A stretch of 47,456 bases of DNA from Planctomycetaceae bacterium (GCA_002723275.1 PBNZ01000021.1:281579-329034), one strand, 5' to 3'; numbered from the stretch's first letter, positions 7,991 through 17,735 are shown. Numbers and translations are program-made. Notes: a model not told the origin generated them from the letters alone.

Positions 7991-9166
7991 TCACGGACTG
8001 CTGGGACTCCAGATCGTCGCCTCGACTCGGCGATATCGATTTTCGGGCGTATACAGGTAGTAGATCGTGACAAGTTTACCATCGGCTCGTTGCACAGTGC
8101 GTGGGTAGCCCATATCGCGACCGGCGATCTTGTCTCGCAAAACAAGAGGATCACTCCAACTCTGACCGGCATCCTCACTGAGCTTCGCATACATTCGAAA
8201 CGGTGGTTTGCGATCACCATAGGTGAGACACAATCGACCGTCTCGCATTCTGATCAATGAAGGAGGATTCCCCTCTCCCACGTCATCGACGGGGTCCTTC
8301 AACGCTGTCCAACTCATTCCATTATCGAGAGACTGCCAGCAATCGATCCATCGCCGCTTTGTCTCACCTGGCCCTTCTCGCCGCCGCGTTGCCATGACCA
8401 AGTGGTGGTCGAAGATGCGTGCGGTCGCAGGCATGATTGAAAAACCGTGCGGCTCTGGTCCAACATAGGCATCAAATTTCCACGTCAACCCGCCATCCTT
8501 GGTGCTGCCAGCAAATACGCGACCCTCTTCATCATTTGCTTTGGACGCAGTCAGGAAGACCTGGCAATCTGTCTTGCCGTTGACAAGATAATCAGTGCGA
8601 GCCATGACACCACGTTGATTGAAGGTTGGCACCTTAAACGGTCCGCGCCAATGACGCCCTCGATCATAAGAATAATAAAGTCGTGAAGATCCGCCATCGA
8701 CATTTTGAAAGCGCATCGTCATACAAAAGTCCGGGTGATCGAAACGAATCGACTCGGTGATTTTTTGGGGCTCATCTTCTTGATGGCTTGGATCGGTGAT
8801 ACCGTGTCGCATCCCACCAGCATTGATCAGCATTCCACGGTCATTGGGCTTTTCGATTTCCCAATTCACACCGCCGTCGCGGCTACGTGCTAACACATGG
8901 TATTCGGGTTGCTCGCGGTTAATGTTATGTCGGCTTCCAAGATCTTGATGACTTCCGATACTAAACCCGACGAGAATCTCATCGCCCCAGCTCCAAAGAC
9001 CATGATTAGCCGGCCAGCCAGCGAACTCCCCTTCTTTCCCAAAGAGCACCACATGTCGCTCGATCTGAGCCGTTTGCGCCACACAGCAAGCCGCCGAGAC
9101 AAAGAACAAGAGCAGACTCAAGCAACTCTGAAAAAGGCGAATAACGGACCTCAATTCAACGATCAT
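7991..9166 (-). CDS. exported sialidase-family (BNR repeat) protein
   Basis: This 391-residue protein has a signal peptide (hydrophobic 11-29, cleavage near CCVAQ) and a six-bladed propeller marked by five Asp-box motifs of the S-x-D-x-G-x-x-W type: SRDGGVNW, SYDRGRHW, TKDGGLTW, SLDNGMSW and SEDAGQSW. It belongs to the exo-alpha-sialidase-like family common in planctomycetes, where the glycan substrate is usually unknown and is often not sialic acid. The gene begins 15 bp after the stop of the histidine kinase gene on the same strand, so it is probably the third gene of the two-component operon. Such linkage suggests that the kinase may sense something related to glycan or surface state; this is inference. 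The gene ends with TGA. Confidence 0.88.
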   Translation of the reverse strand: MIVELRSVIRLFQSCLSLLLFFVSAACCVAQTAQIERHVVLFGKEGEFAGWPANHGLWSWGDEILVGFSIGSHQDLGSRHNINREQPEYHVLARSRDGGVNWEIEKPNDRGMLINAGGMRHGITDPSHQEDEPQKITESIRFDHPDFCMTMRFQNVDGGSSRLYYSYDRGRHWRGPFKVPTFNQRGVMARTDYLVNGKTDCQVFLTASKANDEEGRVFAGSTKDGGLTWKFDAYVGPEPHGFSIMPATARIFDHHLVMATRRREGPGETKRRWIDCWQSLDNGMSWTALKDPVDDVGEGNPPSLIRMRDGRLCLTYGDRKPPFRMYAKLSEDAGQSWSDPLVLRDKIAGRDMGYPRTVQRADGKLVTIYYLYTPENRYRRVEATIWSPSSP

Positions 9167-9181
9167 TTTGGATACCCATGA

Positions 9182-10780
9182 TCAAGCCTTTGAAGACGAC
9201 GGGTCTTGTGGCCAAAAGGTCATAATCCGACAGCCACCCTGAGGAGCCTCAGAGATCTCAACTCGACCACCATGGTTTTCCAGGATTCGTTTCACCAGGG
9301 CAAGACCTAGTCCGACCCCTCCACCTCGTTCACCCTGTTGCTCAAGGCGAACAAAGGGTTCAAACACACGAATGCGTTCGGAAGAATCGATGCCAATTCC
9401 ATCATCATCCACCTCAATGACCGTATTATTTCCACTTGTTCGTGACGAAACCGTCACGGCCGTTTTGGCAAAGCGAGAAGCATTGCTCAACAGATTCCCC
9501 AGGACACGGTGCAGGCCAACCGGATCGGCAAAAACGACGGCGTTGGCTTCCGAATGCTGCTGTTCAAAAGTGATGTTTTCGTTTGCAATCGCGTTTTTCG
9601 TGATCAGCATATCGACCGCCTGATCGATGTTGATGTGCTCCTGATGAATCGTCGGTTCCGCATTCCCTAATCGCACATACTGCAGTAATTCCCCAACCAG
9701 TTCGTCTAATTCCTCGCTCGCTTGATCGAGTGACTTGAGTCGTTCCTTACGCTCGTCATCCGATCTTGCCGCTTCAATAAGGTCGATTCCGAAACGAATA
9801 CGAGTCAAAGGTGTCCTCAACTCATGCGAAACCGCCTGCAACAATTCGGTTTGAGTTTTGACCATTCCCTCGGTTCTAGTCGCCATCTGATTAAAGGCTG
9901 CGGCCAATTGTTTTGCAGACGGCACCCGACGTTCGTCAACACGAGCGCTGAGATCACCGTTCGCGAACGTTTTCGCTGCCGTCTCAATTCTCCGCAATTG
10001 TTGAGCCACCGGTCGCAACAAAATTGCGATGGCCAAAGCAGCAGGCATCAAAACTAAAGCAAACGTCGTCGCACCCACCGTTGCGGAAATGTTTCCGAAC
10101 TGAGAAATGTTTCCAAACCGGGGCAATGGCCCACCAAGCAGTCCCTCCTGACCATTTTGCAGCGGCGATGCTACGAAATAGCCGTCATCGTCACTCCCGA
10201 AAAAAACCATTTCGGATCCAGCAGCCACGCGTACCTGTTCACGATCTGGGAGGTCCGTCAATGGGATAAGTTCGATGGGAAATTCAAACAGTCCTTGCAA
10301 CGCTTTCAACGCCTGCTGACTTTGAGTCGCATCGACGTCGTCGATTTTTTGAGCCGCCAACTTCATCCAACCCGCGAGAGCACCTTCGATCTCCTGGCGA
10401 GTATAGTTCGGAAACGGGCCAAGACCGAGGGCCTGTCCGTCATCAAGCGCCGTCACAACAGACTGAAATTCTGAAATGTAGACCACATTCTTGGACGAAT
10501 TCAGACGACGATCGACGATAGGCGCAAGATTTTCTCGTGATTCCAAATACAACGGGTATGCGAAGCCCCGCTGCAATTCTCTAAGAACCGAGGGACGTTC
10601 CGCAATCGGAACGTTCAGCAGTGCAGCGGCAGCTAAACGAGCTCCCCCGGCATGTGCTTCTTCATAAACACGCGCCTGATCCGCCTCGAACCGCGCCCAA
10701 AAGACGATGCCGACGATCCACCATGCTGCAAATAAAACAGCCAGGACACCGAGATAAAATCGTACGAAGAGCCAGGTCAT
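9182..10780 (-). CDS. rstB: sensor histidine kinase, RstB-like
   Basis: This 532-residue membrane kinase has a first membrane helix at about 5-29, a periplasmic sensor region to about residue 235, a second helix at about 236-258, a HAMP linker, a HisKA dimerisation domain with phosphoacceptor His319 in VSHELRTPLTRIRFGID, and a HATPase domain. All ATP-binding boxes are visible: N box NLLSNASRF, G1 DDDGIGID, F box VFEPFVR and G2 GGGVGLGLAL. The H box and the partner regulator both resemble the RstB/RstA group of gamma-proteobacteria. Its ATG overlaps the end of the regulator gene by 4 bp, indicating translational coupling. The sensor domain is long, and its signal cannot be read from sequence. 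The symbol is by similarity of the pair. Confidence 0.9.
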   Translation of the reverse strand: MTWLFVRFYLGVLAVLFAAWWIVGIVFWARFEADQARVYEEAHAGGARLAAAALLNVPIAERPSVLRELQRGFAYPLYLESRENLAPIVDRRLNSSKNVVYISEFQSVVTALDDGQALGLGPFPNYTRQEIEGALAGWMKLAAQKIDDVDATQSQQALKALQGLFEFPIELIPLTDLPDREQVRVAAGSEMVFFGSDDDGYFVASPLQNGQEGLLGGPLPRFGNISQFGNISATVGATTFALVLMPAALAIAILLRPVAQQLRRIETAAKTFANGDLSARVDERRVPSAKQLAAAFNQMATRTEGMVKTQTELLQAVSHELRTPLTRIRFGIDLIEAARSDDERKERLKSLDQASEELDELVGELLQYVRLGNAEPTIHQEHINIDQAVDMLITKNAIANENITFEQQHSEANAVVFADPVGLHRVLGNLLSNASRFAKTAVTVSSRTSGNNTVIEVDDDGIGIDSSERIRVFEPFVRLEQQGERGGGVGLGLALVKRILENHGGRVEISEAPQGGCRIMTFWPQDPSSSKA

Positions 10781-11475
10781 GATTCCAGTGCGAGCATGTA
10801 TCCAACGCCTCTCACGGACTTAATCCGCTGAGGCCTTGTTGGGTTATCACCAAGTCTCTTCCTAAGACGCGAAATGCGGAGATCGATCGAACGATCAAAA
10901 CCATCGTATTTGATCTGATGAATCGCTTGAGATATCTCATTTCGACTGAGAGGCTTTCCTGCATGCTTCGCCAGCAAATAGAGCAGGTCGAATTCAGCCG
11001 TAGTAAGGTCGACACGCTGTCCATCCAGCTCGACCTCACGACGAGACGGATCAATGTTTAAAGCTCCAACGGCAATCGACTTTCCTGGATTATCATCAGG
11101 TAAGCTACGCCGCAGATGCATCTTCAGCCGCGCCAAGAGAGCACGAGGGCGAACGGGCTTCGCGATATAGTCATCCGCACCGGCCTCGATACCGATCACT
11201 TCATCGACCTCTTCACCTCGCGCCGTCAACATGATGATGGCGCCGTTGTAATCATCCCGCACTTCCCGCAACACCGACAGCCCATCTTGGCCCGGCAAGC
11301 CGATATCAAGCACAACAGCATCTGGATTCTCATCGACGATACGACTGGCCGCCGAGTCGCCCCGCGGTTCAATCTTCACAATGATTCCGTAGGGCAGTAA
11401 AAAGTCGGCGACCATCGACGCAAGTGCTTGATCATCTTCCACCAACAAGACGTTATACGTTGACGAATCACTCAT
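10777..11475 (-). CDS. rstA: OmpR-family response regulator, RstA-like
   Basis: This 232-residue regulator has a receiver domain (about 8-120) with acidic residues Glu13-Asp14, phosphoacceptor Asp57 in VVLDIGLPGQDGL and Lys106 in YIAKPVRPRALLARL, and a winged-helix DNA-binding domain (about 135-230) ending RIKSVRGVGYML. The receiver sequence EPRGD, LPGQDGL, LTARGEEVDEVIG is closest to RstA among the regulators I know. The ATG at 11475 has a strong ribosome-binding site (TTAGGAGAAACCC). It is the first gene of the set rstA-rstB-sialidase. RstA-box-like sites upstream (at 11552-11565 and 11633-11646) suggest autoregulation and possibly control of the divergent CotH gene. Confidence 0.92.
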   Translation of the reverse strand: MSDSSTYNVLLVEDDQALASMVADFLLPYGIIVKIEPRGDSAASRIVDENPDAVVLDIGLPGQDGLSVLREVRDDYNGAIIMLTARGEEVDEVIGIEAGADDYIAKPVRPRALLARLKMHLRRSLPDDNPGKSIAVGALNIDPSRREVELDGQRVDLTTAEFDLLYLLAKHAGKPLSRNEISQAIHQIKYDGFDRSIDLRISRLRKRLGDNPTRPQRIKSVRGVGYMLALES

Positions 11476-11858
11476 GGGTTTCTCCTAACGCCATGATAAC
11501 GAAAAACGGGCTGGGTAAAAAAGTCACAAACAGATGAAACATGTAAAGGATTGTAACGCGAGGAATGAAATCCAATTTCCATCCTTCCTCGATCATCCAT
11601 TTCTCGATGGTAGCGATGAATTATTGAAAACCTACCTTTCGTTACAATTCGCGGATCGGACTTAAGGGAGGGATGGTTCCCGAGCGCGCATTTTCAATTC
11701 AATTCGCTTGGAGTCGCCAGGGGGGACATTTTCAGAGTCTATGACATTCAAGGGTTTTTACTAAGTGCTTGATCGCCGCGGTTCCACGACGATCGATCAA
11801 CGAAATCCACCTGCATTTCTTTGACACTCGTGATGACAGCCCGTATCCTCGGTTTCAC
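11476..11858. promoter_or_regulatory. divergent intergenic region between rstA-like and CotH genes
   Basis: No gene is seen in these 383 bp. The region contains a direct repeat TGTAA at 11542-11546 and 11552-11556 (10-bp period, one helical turn). It also has a 9-bp inverted pair, ATTGTAACG at 11550-11558 and CGTTACAAT at 11640-11648. Period and sequence suit binding by an OmpR-family regulator dimer. An in-frame TTG at 11769 could extend the CotH protein into this region, but the ATG at 11859 is preferred. Confidence 0.4.
11633..11646 (+). promoter_or_regulatory. RstA-box-like site
   Basis: TACCTTTCGTTACA matches the E. coli RstA box TACATNTNGTTACA at 11 of its 12 fixed positions, the exception being C for A at position 4. 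A second, weaker copy in the opposite orientation is at 11552-11565 (9 of 12 fixed positions). Both lie upstream of a regulator gene that resembles rstA, which makes the match more meaningful, but binding across such a phylogenetic distance is not established. Confidence 0.4.
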
Positions 11859-14800
11859 ATGGATCCTGGCCATTCAACGAGCTTACCGGGATCCCTTATC
11901 CCGTCAGCCTCATTCGCAAATCGAGACAGGGAAGCCGTGACCGGACGTCTCCACCCATCGGCACTCTTGATATTTCGTTTGGCAGATCCTCGGCCGGCGA
12001 CGCGGCGTTTGGTGATTGAGCAACTCGAGGTTCGTCATCTGCTTGCCGGGATTCAAACTGCACCTGACTTTTTCGAGACGACCGAAGACACGAGTCTAAC
12101 CATTCCGGCCGAAGCTGGGCTCCTGATCAACGACATCAGTCTCCGCGACCAGGCCATGATCGCGATACCCGTAAAACAGCCTCGGGGTAATTGGACGCTT
12201 CTGTTCGACGGTTCTTTTGTTTATCACCCACCCGCTGAATTCTCGGGGCTGGAACTCGCTTCCTATAAGGCCGACGATGGTACCGAGAGATCTTTTGAGA
12301 CGCTGGTCCATCTCAATGTCTTGCCCGTCAATGACGCACCAATAAGCGTCGATGACTCGTACTACCTCCCGCCCGGATCTGCATTTGCCGTCGGTGCGGC
12401 CTCAGGTATTTTGGCGAATGATATCGACGTCGACGAAGATGCTTTGACTGCCGAATTGGTAGTCGGTCCTCACCACGGGAGTTTTGAGTTGAGTGCCGAC
12501 GGCTCATTCGTCTATCAGCCACACGCAAAATTTTCAGGAAAAGACTCATTCCAGTATCGCGTTACGGACGGTATTGAGTTTGGCGAAATCACAATGGTAT
12601 CACTCAACGTGAATGCCACTCCGATCGTCATCAATGAGTTCATGGCCTCGAACACTGGATATCTGGAAACGCGCACGCGCTCGTCGGCGGGGGATCGGTT
12701 TCAGTCCGCGGCAACTCCAGACTGGATTGAGTTGCACAATCGGCTGGATACGACACTCAGCCTGGACGGTTTTCATTTAACGGATGACCCAAAGAATCCG
12801 ACTCGTTGGAGATTTCCTGAAACGTTTGAGATCCCGGCCAACGGTTATCTGGTTGTGTTTGCATCCGGTCAGGACGTCCGGGATCCAACACTCGACGAAC
12901 ACGGATGGTTGCATACCGATTTTCAACTGAGCGCAACCGGTGAATACCTCGCACTGACGAATCAGGAAGGTATCGTCATTTCTGAACTGTCTGGAACCTA
13001 TCCTCAGCAGAAAGCAGACATCAGTTATGGCAGGGACCCGATCACGGGCGCAGCGAGTTATTTCGCAACACCGACCCCCGGCGCAGCCAATCAAGACGGT
13101 CGGATCGATTTCGCTGTTAGACCAATATTCAGTGTGAGTCGAGGGTTCTACGACACACCGTTCCAGCTCGAGCTAACCGTACCGACCTTTCAAGCTTCGG
13201 TTCGATACACAATCGACGGAAGTCAACCGACCATCAACGCGGGGACGCTCTATACCGAACCGATACCGATTTCGAGCACAACCACGTTACGAGCGATTGC
13301 GTACGGCGAGCAGCACATTGCATCGGAGGTCGAAACACACACGTACCTATTCTTGGACGACGTGCTTGCACAAAACCAACAACCTCCCGACGGGTATCCA
13401 GAAAGTTGGGGAGCGGGAGTCACAGACTGGGGTATGGATCAGTCCCCGAACGATCTCGCCAAGATCGCGGGAAATGAAGACCTGTCTCTTTTGGAATCGC
13501 AACAGATCATCAAGGAATCACTCCAATCGTTACCCACGCTTTCGCTCGTCACTTCCGCGGACGCATTTTTCGGCGAACGCGATGGCATTTACACGAACAC
13601 TCAGGGTCGTGGTGAACGGTGGGAACGACCGGTATCGGTTGAGTTCTTCACACCCGATGGTTCTGAGCCGGGATTTCAAATAAATGCTGGCGTGAGAATG
13701 CAGGGCTTCACTTCGCGCGATCCCAATCGGAATCCTAAACATTCACTGCGGCTTATTTTTCGCCCGAGATACGGAGCCTCGCATCTCGAGTACCCCTTAT
13801 TCGGCACCGACGGCAGCGACCTTTTCGACACACTCGTGCTGCGTTCAAATTCACAGGATGCCTGGGTTTATGACTCAGCGGCAAATCGCCGTGGACAGTT
13901 TATCCGGGACGAATGGGCTCGCCAAACACAGCTGGCGATGGGACAACCCGGAGCTCGGGGAAGCTGGGTTCATCTTTACCTGAATGGTCTTTACTGGGGT
14001 GTCTATAATCCGACGGAGCGTCCAGACGCAACGTTTGCTTCAGCCCACCTTGGCGGTTCTGCAGCCGACTACGACATCGTCAAGAATCACGAGGAGTTCA
14101 TCGACGGTGATCGAGATGCTTACGATGAATTACTCGCCATGATCCAGAAAAACCCTCGCAATTTTTCCGCAGGGTACCGTGACCTAAGCGATGTTGCAAA
14201 CTATCAGCGAATCCAGGGCAACAATCCTGACGGCAGTCCCAATCCAGAATTTGCAAATCTTCTGAACGTCGAAAACCTGATTGATTACATCATCTTGGGT
14301 GCGTATGCCGCCGCTGATGATTGGCCTGGCAATTACTACATGGGACGATCGCGGTTATCGGACAGTCAGGGTTTTCACTTTTTCATGTGGGACAACGAGC
14401 ATGGAATGAAGCCCAACGTTCGCACGAATCGCGCCGTGCCTCATCGACGCGATCACGACTCACCAACCAAGTTTTATCATGCACTCCGAAGCAATGAGGA
14501 TTTTCGACTCTTGTTCGCCGATCGACTGGAAAAGGCTTTTGGCCAGGGCGGACCGTTCTATGTCGACCCCACGAATCCCGAGTGGGATCCGGCCCACCCC
14601 GAGCGCAACGTACCGGCCAACCGTTGGGTAGCATTGACGAATCACATTGAACAGGCGTTGATTGCCGAGGCAATACGCTGGGGCGATGTGCGGCGAATTC
14701 AATACACTCCCCACGATCAATTTCGAGCCTTACGCGAGGACCTGTTACAGGATTGGTTCCCTCAACGTTCCAAGATTGTGTTCGATCAATTCCGCCGATT

Positions 14801-15794
14801 GAATCTCTATCCAGACCATCAACCACCGCTCTTCCATCACCTTGGCGGCCAGATACCCGACGGCTTTGAGCTGACTCTATCGAATTCTGATCTCGAAGGA
14901 GACATCTATTTCAGCTTGGATGGCTCCGATCCCCGTAACGGCTCCAATCCGTATGTCGATCCAATTCGCCTGCAAGGCCAGATGACCGTCAGAGCCAGAG
15001 TCCTCAAAGACCATCAATGGTCGGCACTCCGCGAGGCCACGTTTACGACACTGATTCCCGCGGACCCAACGAATCTTCGCATCAGCGAAATCAACTACAA
15101 TCCCGGTACGGTCTCCGATAAAGAACGAAACCTAGGCTTCGACGATAACGACGAATTCGAATTCATTGAATTCGTGAACATCTCAAACAACACGATCGAT
15201 CTGTGCAATGTGTCGCTGCAACAAACTCAGGTAGCTGGTCGTTCCGAAGGCGTCCGTTTTGAATTTGGGGCGTCAGCGATCACCAGCCTGGAACCGGGCG
15301 ACGCTTTCGTCGTTGTTGAAAACGAGGCGGCATTTCGCGCCCGATATGGGCATGCGGTGAAAGTCGCAGGCCAGTGGCAAGGTAAACTGAGCAACGGGGG
15401 TGAGACCTTATCCGTTCGCTCATTGGACACCATCATTCAAGAATTCAGCTATTCCGACAACTGGCATTCAGCGACAGACGGCCGTGGACATACTTTGGAG
15501 ATGATCCGACCAGCCTCATCCGATCTTCAAGCATGGAAGTCTGCGGCAAGCTGGCGAGCAAGTGCTGATCAAGGTGGCAGTCCGGGGCATGCGATTCCCG
15601 AACCTATTCCCGGCGATGCGAATGGCGATCTTCGGTTTGACTCAAGCGATCTTGTGTTGGTCTTTCAAGCTGGAGAATATGAAGACGGAGTCACCGGAAA
15701 CTCAACCTTTGTCGAGGGCGATTGGAATCTCGATGGCGACTTCGACTCGACAGATCTCGTCTTCGCATTGACGATGACCGACTTTGAGTTTTAA
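11859..15794 (+). CDS. large surface protein: cadherin-like, lamin-tail, CotH and dockerin domains
   Basis: About 1,311 residues from the ATG at 11859 (an in-frame TTG at 11769 would add 30). Residues about 48-64, RRLVIEQLEVRHLLAG, are the planctomycete-type LExRxLLA export signal. Domains follow in this order: two cadherin-like/VCBS-type repeats (SVDDSYYL, GILANDIDVDEDAL; about 65-250), lamin-tail domain 1 (VINEFMASN; about 255-405), a chitobiase/Fn3-like segment (YTIDGSQPT), a CotH kinase-like domain (about 560-860, with MQGFTSRDPNRNPKHSLRL and FFMWDNEHGMK), a second chitobiase-like segment (YFSLDGSDP; about 1014), lamin-tail domain 2 (RISEINYNPG; about 1075) and a C-terminal dockerin with two Ca-binding repeats (GDANGDLRFDSSDL, GDWNLDGDFDSTDL; from about 1251). 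CotH domains phosphorylate secreted proteins in spore-formers and some pathogens. Location is probably the cell surface. Confidence 0.9.
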   Translation: MDPGHSTSLPGSLIPSASFANRDREAVTGRLHPSALLIFRLADPRPATRRLVIEQLEVRHLLAGIQTAPDFFETTEDTSLTIPAEAGLLINDISLRDQAMIAIPVKQPRGNWTLLFDGSFVYHPPAEFSGLELASYKADDGTERSFETLVHLNVLPVNDAPISVDDSYYLPPGSAFAVGAASGILANDIDVDEDALTAELVVGPHHGSFELSADGSFVYQPHAKFSGKDSFQYRVTDGIEFGEITMVSLNVNATPIVINEFMASNTGYLETRTRSSAGDRFQSAATPDWIELHNRLDTTLSLDGFHLTDDPKNPTRWRFPETFEIPANGYLVVFASGQDVRDPTLDEHGWLHTDFQLSATGEYLALTNQEGIVISELSGTYPQQKADISYGRDPITGAASYFATPTPGAANQDGRIDFAVRPIFSVSRGFYDTPFQLELTVPTFQASVRYTIDGSQPTINAGTLYTEPIPISSTTTLRAIAYGEQHIASEVETHTYLFLDDVLAQNQQPPDGYPESWGAGVTDWGMDQSPNDLAKIAGNEDLSLLESQQIIKESLQSLPTLSLVTSADAFFGERDGIYTNTQGRGERWERPVSVEFFTPDGSEPGFQINAGVRMQGFTSRDPNRNPKHSLRLIFRPRYGASHLEYPLFGTDGSDLFDTLVLRSNSQDAWVYDSAANRRGQFIRDEWARQTQLAMGQPGARGSWVHLYLNGLYWGVYNPTERPDATFASAHLGGSAADYDIVKNHEEFIDGDRDAYDELLAMIQKNPRNFSAGYRDLSDVANYQRIQGNNPDGSPNPEFANLLNVENLIDYIILGAYAAADDWPGNYYMGRSRLSDSQGFHFFMWDNEHGMKPNVRTNRAVPHRRDHDSPTKFYHALRSNEDFRLLFADRLEKAFGQGGPFYVDPTNPEWDPAHPERNVPANRWVALTNHIEQALIAEAIRWGDVRRIQYTPHDQFRALREDLLQDWFPQRSKIVFDQFRRLNLYPDHQPPLFHHLGGQIPDGFELTLSNSDLEGDIYFSLDGSDPRNGSNPYVDPIRLQGQMTVRARVLKDHQWSALREATFTTLIPADPTNLRISEINYNPGTVSDKERNLGFDDNDEFEFIEFVNISNNTIDLCNVSLQQTQVAGRSEGVRFEFGASAITSLEPGDAFVVVENEAAFRARYGHAVKVAGQWQGKLSNGGETLSVRSLDTIIQEFSYSDNWHSATDGRGHTLEMIRPASSDLQAWKSAASWRASADQGGSPGHAIPEPIPGDANGDLRFDSSDLVLVFQAGEYEDGVTGNSTFVEGDWNLDGDFDSTDLVFALTMTDFEF

Positions 15795-15917
15795 CAGACG
15801 GTCAGTCTGCGTGTGCCCCATTTGGAAACCTGTCTGGTTATTATGTGGCGGGCGATTTATGCTATTCACACCATTGGTTTCACCGAATGAACTACCTGCG
15901 CAAGGAGAATCACAGTC

Positions 15918-16064
15918 ATGTCCGATGAGAGGGACACCCAAAAGTCAGATGCCGCACCTGTGTGTCCCGTATGTGGAGGACAACTGATCGAGATCCGAGC
16001 CAAATTACAATGTTCACAGTGCCACACCATTTGCGAAACATGCTGTGAAGGAGGCCGCGGCTAA
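15918..16064 (+). CDS. 48-residue cysteine-rich zinc-ribbon protein
   Basis: An ATG with a strong ribosome-binding site (CAAGGAGAAT, 7 nt upstream) opens a 48-codon frame ending in TAA. The protein has seven cysteines (16, 19, 32, 35, 39, 42, 43) arranged as CPVCGG, CSQCH and ICETCCEGG, plus His36, a pattern for one or two structural zinc or metal sites. The spacing of the first two CxxC pairs (13 residues apart) is that of a zinc ribbon, and the tail CETCCEGGRG is strikingly Cys/Gly-rich. I believe very similar small proteins occur in other planctomycetes, but this was not checked. It follows the CotH gene by 123 bp and ends 12 bp from the convergent sulfatase gene. Function is unknown; nucleic-acid or metal binding are the obvious options. 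Confidence 0.8.
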   Translation: MSDERDTQKSDAAPVCPVCGGQLIEIRAKLQCSQCHTICETCCEGGRG

Positions 16065-16076
16065 CGGAGGCTGTCG

Positions 16077-17543
16077 TCACAGGCGTTTTGGATTAAAGGG
16101 GGTCGTCGGAATTTTGGCGGAAGCACGTGATCGCAGCATCGGCCGCAACCGATCCATCACAGCCTTAGCGACTTCGTCAGGATCGTTGGCCAGATTGTTA
16201 AACTCCAGCGGATCAGCATGGTGATCGTAAAATTCAACACCTTGCTCACCCCCAGCCCACTCGGTATACCGCCAACGCTGAGTCCGGATACTGCATCCCA
16301 TCACGGGTTTATCGAGTCGTTCATCGGCCGGCCTTAAAATCTGAGTCACTGCAAATCCATCCCAAGGCAACGAAGGCTCGTTGAGCAATGGCATGAGACT
16401 TCTTCCGGCGAGAATTTCCGGAGCGGCGACATCGGCGACAGCCGTTAGAGTTGGATAGATATCGACGAACTCGACAACTCGGCGACAGGTTTGACCTCGT
16501 CCGCGCAAGCCGGGTCCCGCAATGACCATCGGGGCGCGCGACGATTGCTCGAAGAGCGTACGCTTCTGCCAGACGCCTCCATGTTCACCGAGATGGTATC
16601 CATGGTCGCTCCAAAACACAACAATCGTATTCTGCGACTGTTCAAGGCGATCCAATGCATCCAGAATTCGACCAACTTGTGCATCGATAAACGATACGGA
16701 TGCGTAATAGGCTTGAGTTGCCTTTCGCAGAGTTAATTCGTCGAGACCATAGTTGGGCACGGGACAATTGTGCGCAAACGCGGCAATCGGAATATCGACG
16801 CGATCTCCAGCCGGTGTATAGGGAAGTCGAATTTGCTCGAGTGGATAAAGATCAAAATACTTCTTGGGAGCGACATAGGGGGTGTGAGGACGAAAAAATC
16901 CGACGGCTAGAAACAAAGGTTTCTTGCCTCGCTGCTCCAGGATTCGAATGGCCTCAGTCGCAATCATTCCATCCGTCTGCTCCTCATCCGTTCCACTCGC
17001 GGCCAGCCAACTTAACGCCGCGCTAATCTTGCGATGGGGCTCCGCATTCGTAATGAGATGCTCTTCATCCTTGTCACGTCCCTTCGGATTAACGCGAAGA
17101 TTCCATGAAGGCGGATCATCGAACCCGTCCGTACCGATCGAAGCAGGCACATTGTAATGATAGATTTTTCCAACTCGAGCGGAAAAATATCCAGCTCGTT
17201 GAAACGCCTGCGGCAGGGTCACGACATCTGGCAACTCGTCACGAAAGTGCCGATCCAAGTCGTACACCTTGATTTGATCCGGACGCAGTCCTGTCATCAC
17301 CGATGCACGTGTTGGATTGCAGAGAGGGAGTTGATTATAGGCTCGCTCGAAACAAATCCCGCGTGTGGCAAGTCGATCGATATGGGGAGTCTTTGCGAGT
17401 GGATCACCGTAGCAGCCCAACGTGGTTGCCAAATCGTCGACAACAATGAATACAACATTGGGCTGGGACGCTTCGACAGGATGCACGCCAGCTCCCAGAA
17501 CGAGAGCAAGCCCGAAAAGCATGTTCCATCCCATTTTGGTCAT
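16077..17543 (-). CDS. exported sulfatase, iduronate-2-sulfatase-like
   Basis: The ATG at 17543 gives a 488-residue protein with a signal peptide (hydrophobic 8-20, cleavage near VEA at 23-25); the frame is open a further 21 codons upstream but those are not signal-like. The type I sulfatase signature is C75-N-P-T-R79-A-S, where Cys75 would be converted to formylglycine. Metal ligands are visible as [13 protein letters not shown] (31-45) and [12 protein letters not shown], and the run [20 protein letters not shown] is typical of the iduronate-2-sulfatase branch. The enzyme hydrolyses a sulfate ester on an external substrate, probably a sulfated polysaccharide such as those of algae. Planctomycetes carry many such genes. 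No formylglycine-generating enzyme gene is adjacent. It diverges from the PQQ lipoprotein gene. Confidence 0.93.
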   Translation of the reverse strand: MTKMGWNMLFGLALVLGAGVHPVEASQPNVVFIVVDDLATTLGCYGDPLAKTPHIDRLATRGICFERAYNQLPLCNPTRASVMTGLRPDQIKVYDLDRHFRDELPDVVTLPQAFQRAGYFSARVGKIYHYNVPASIGTDGFDDPPSWNLRVNPKGRDKDEEHLITNAEPHRKISAALSWLAASGTDEEQTDGMIATEAIRILEQRGKKPLFLAVGFFRPHTPYVAPKKYFDLYPLEQIRLPYTPAGDRVDIPIAAFAHNCPVPNYGLDELTLRKATQAYYASVSFIDAQVGRILDALDRLEQSQNTIVVFWSDHGYHLGEHGGVWQKRTLFEQSSRAPMVIAGPGLRGRGQTCRRVVEFVDIYPTLTAVADVAAPEILAGRSLMPLLNEPSLPWDGFAVTQILRPADERLDKPVMGCSIRTQRWRYTEWAGGEQGVEFYDHHADPLEFNNLANDPDEVAKAVMDRLRPMLRSRASAKIPTTPFNPKRL

Positions 17544-17735
17544 GTTCAACCTCGCCTGGCCCGTTGGGGAAAGTAGAAGATTCCATTCTGAACAGTGATG
17601 AAACAAATGGCAACTTCCTTGGCAACTCGCAGGCAGATATCTATCATCACAGCTATACAGCTACACGACATCACAGCGACACGACTGCTACTCCAACAAT
17701 CTTTCTCACAAGAACTACCAGGATCCTATCCCGAC

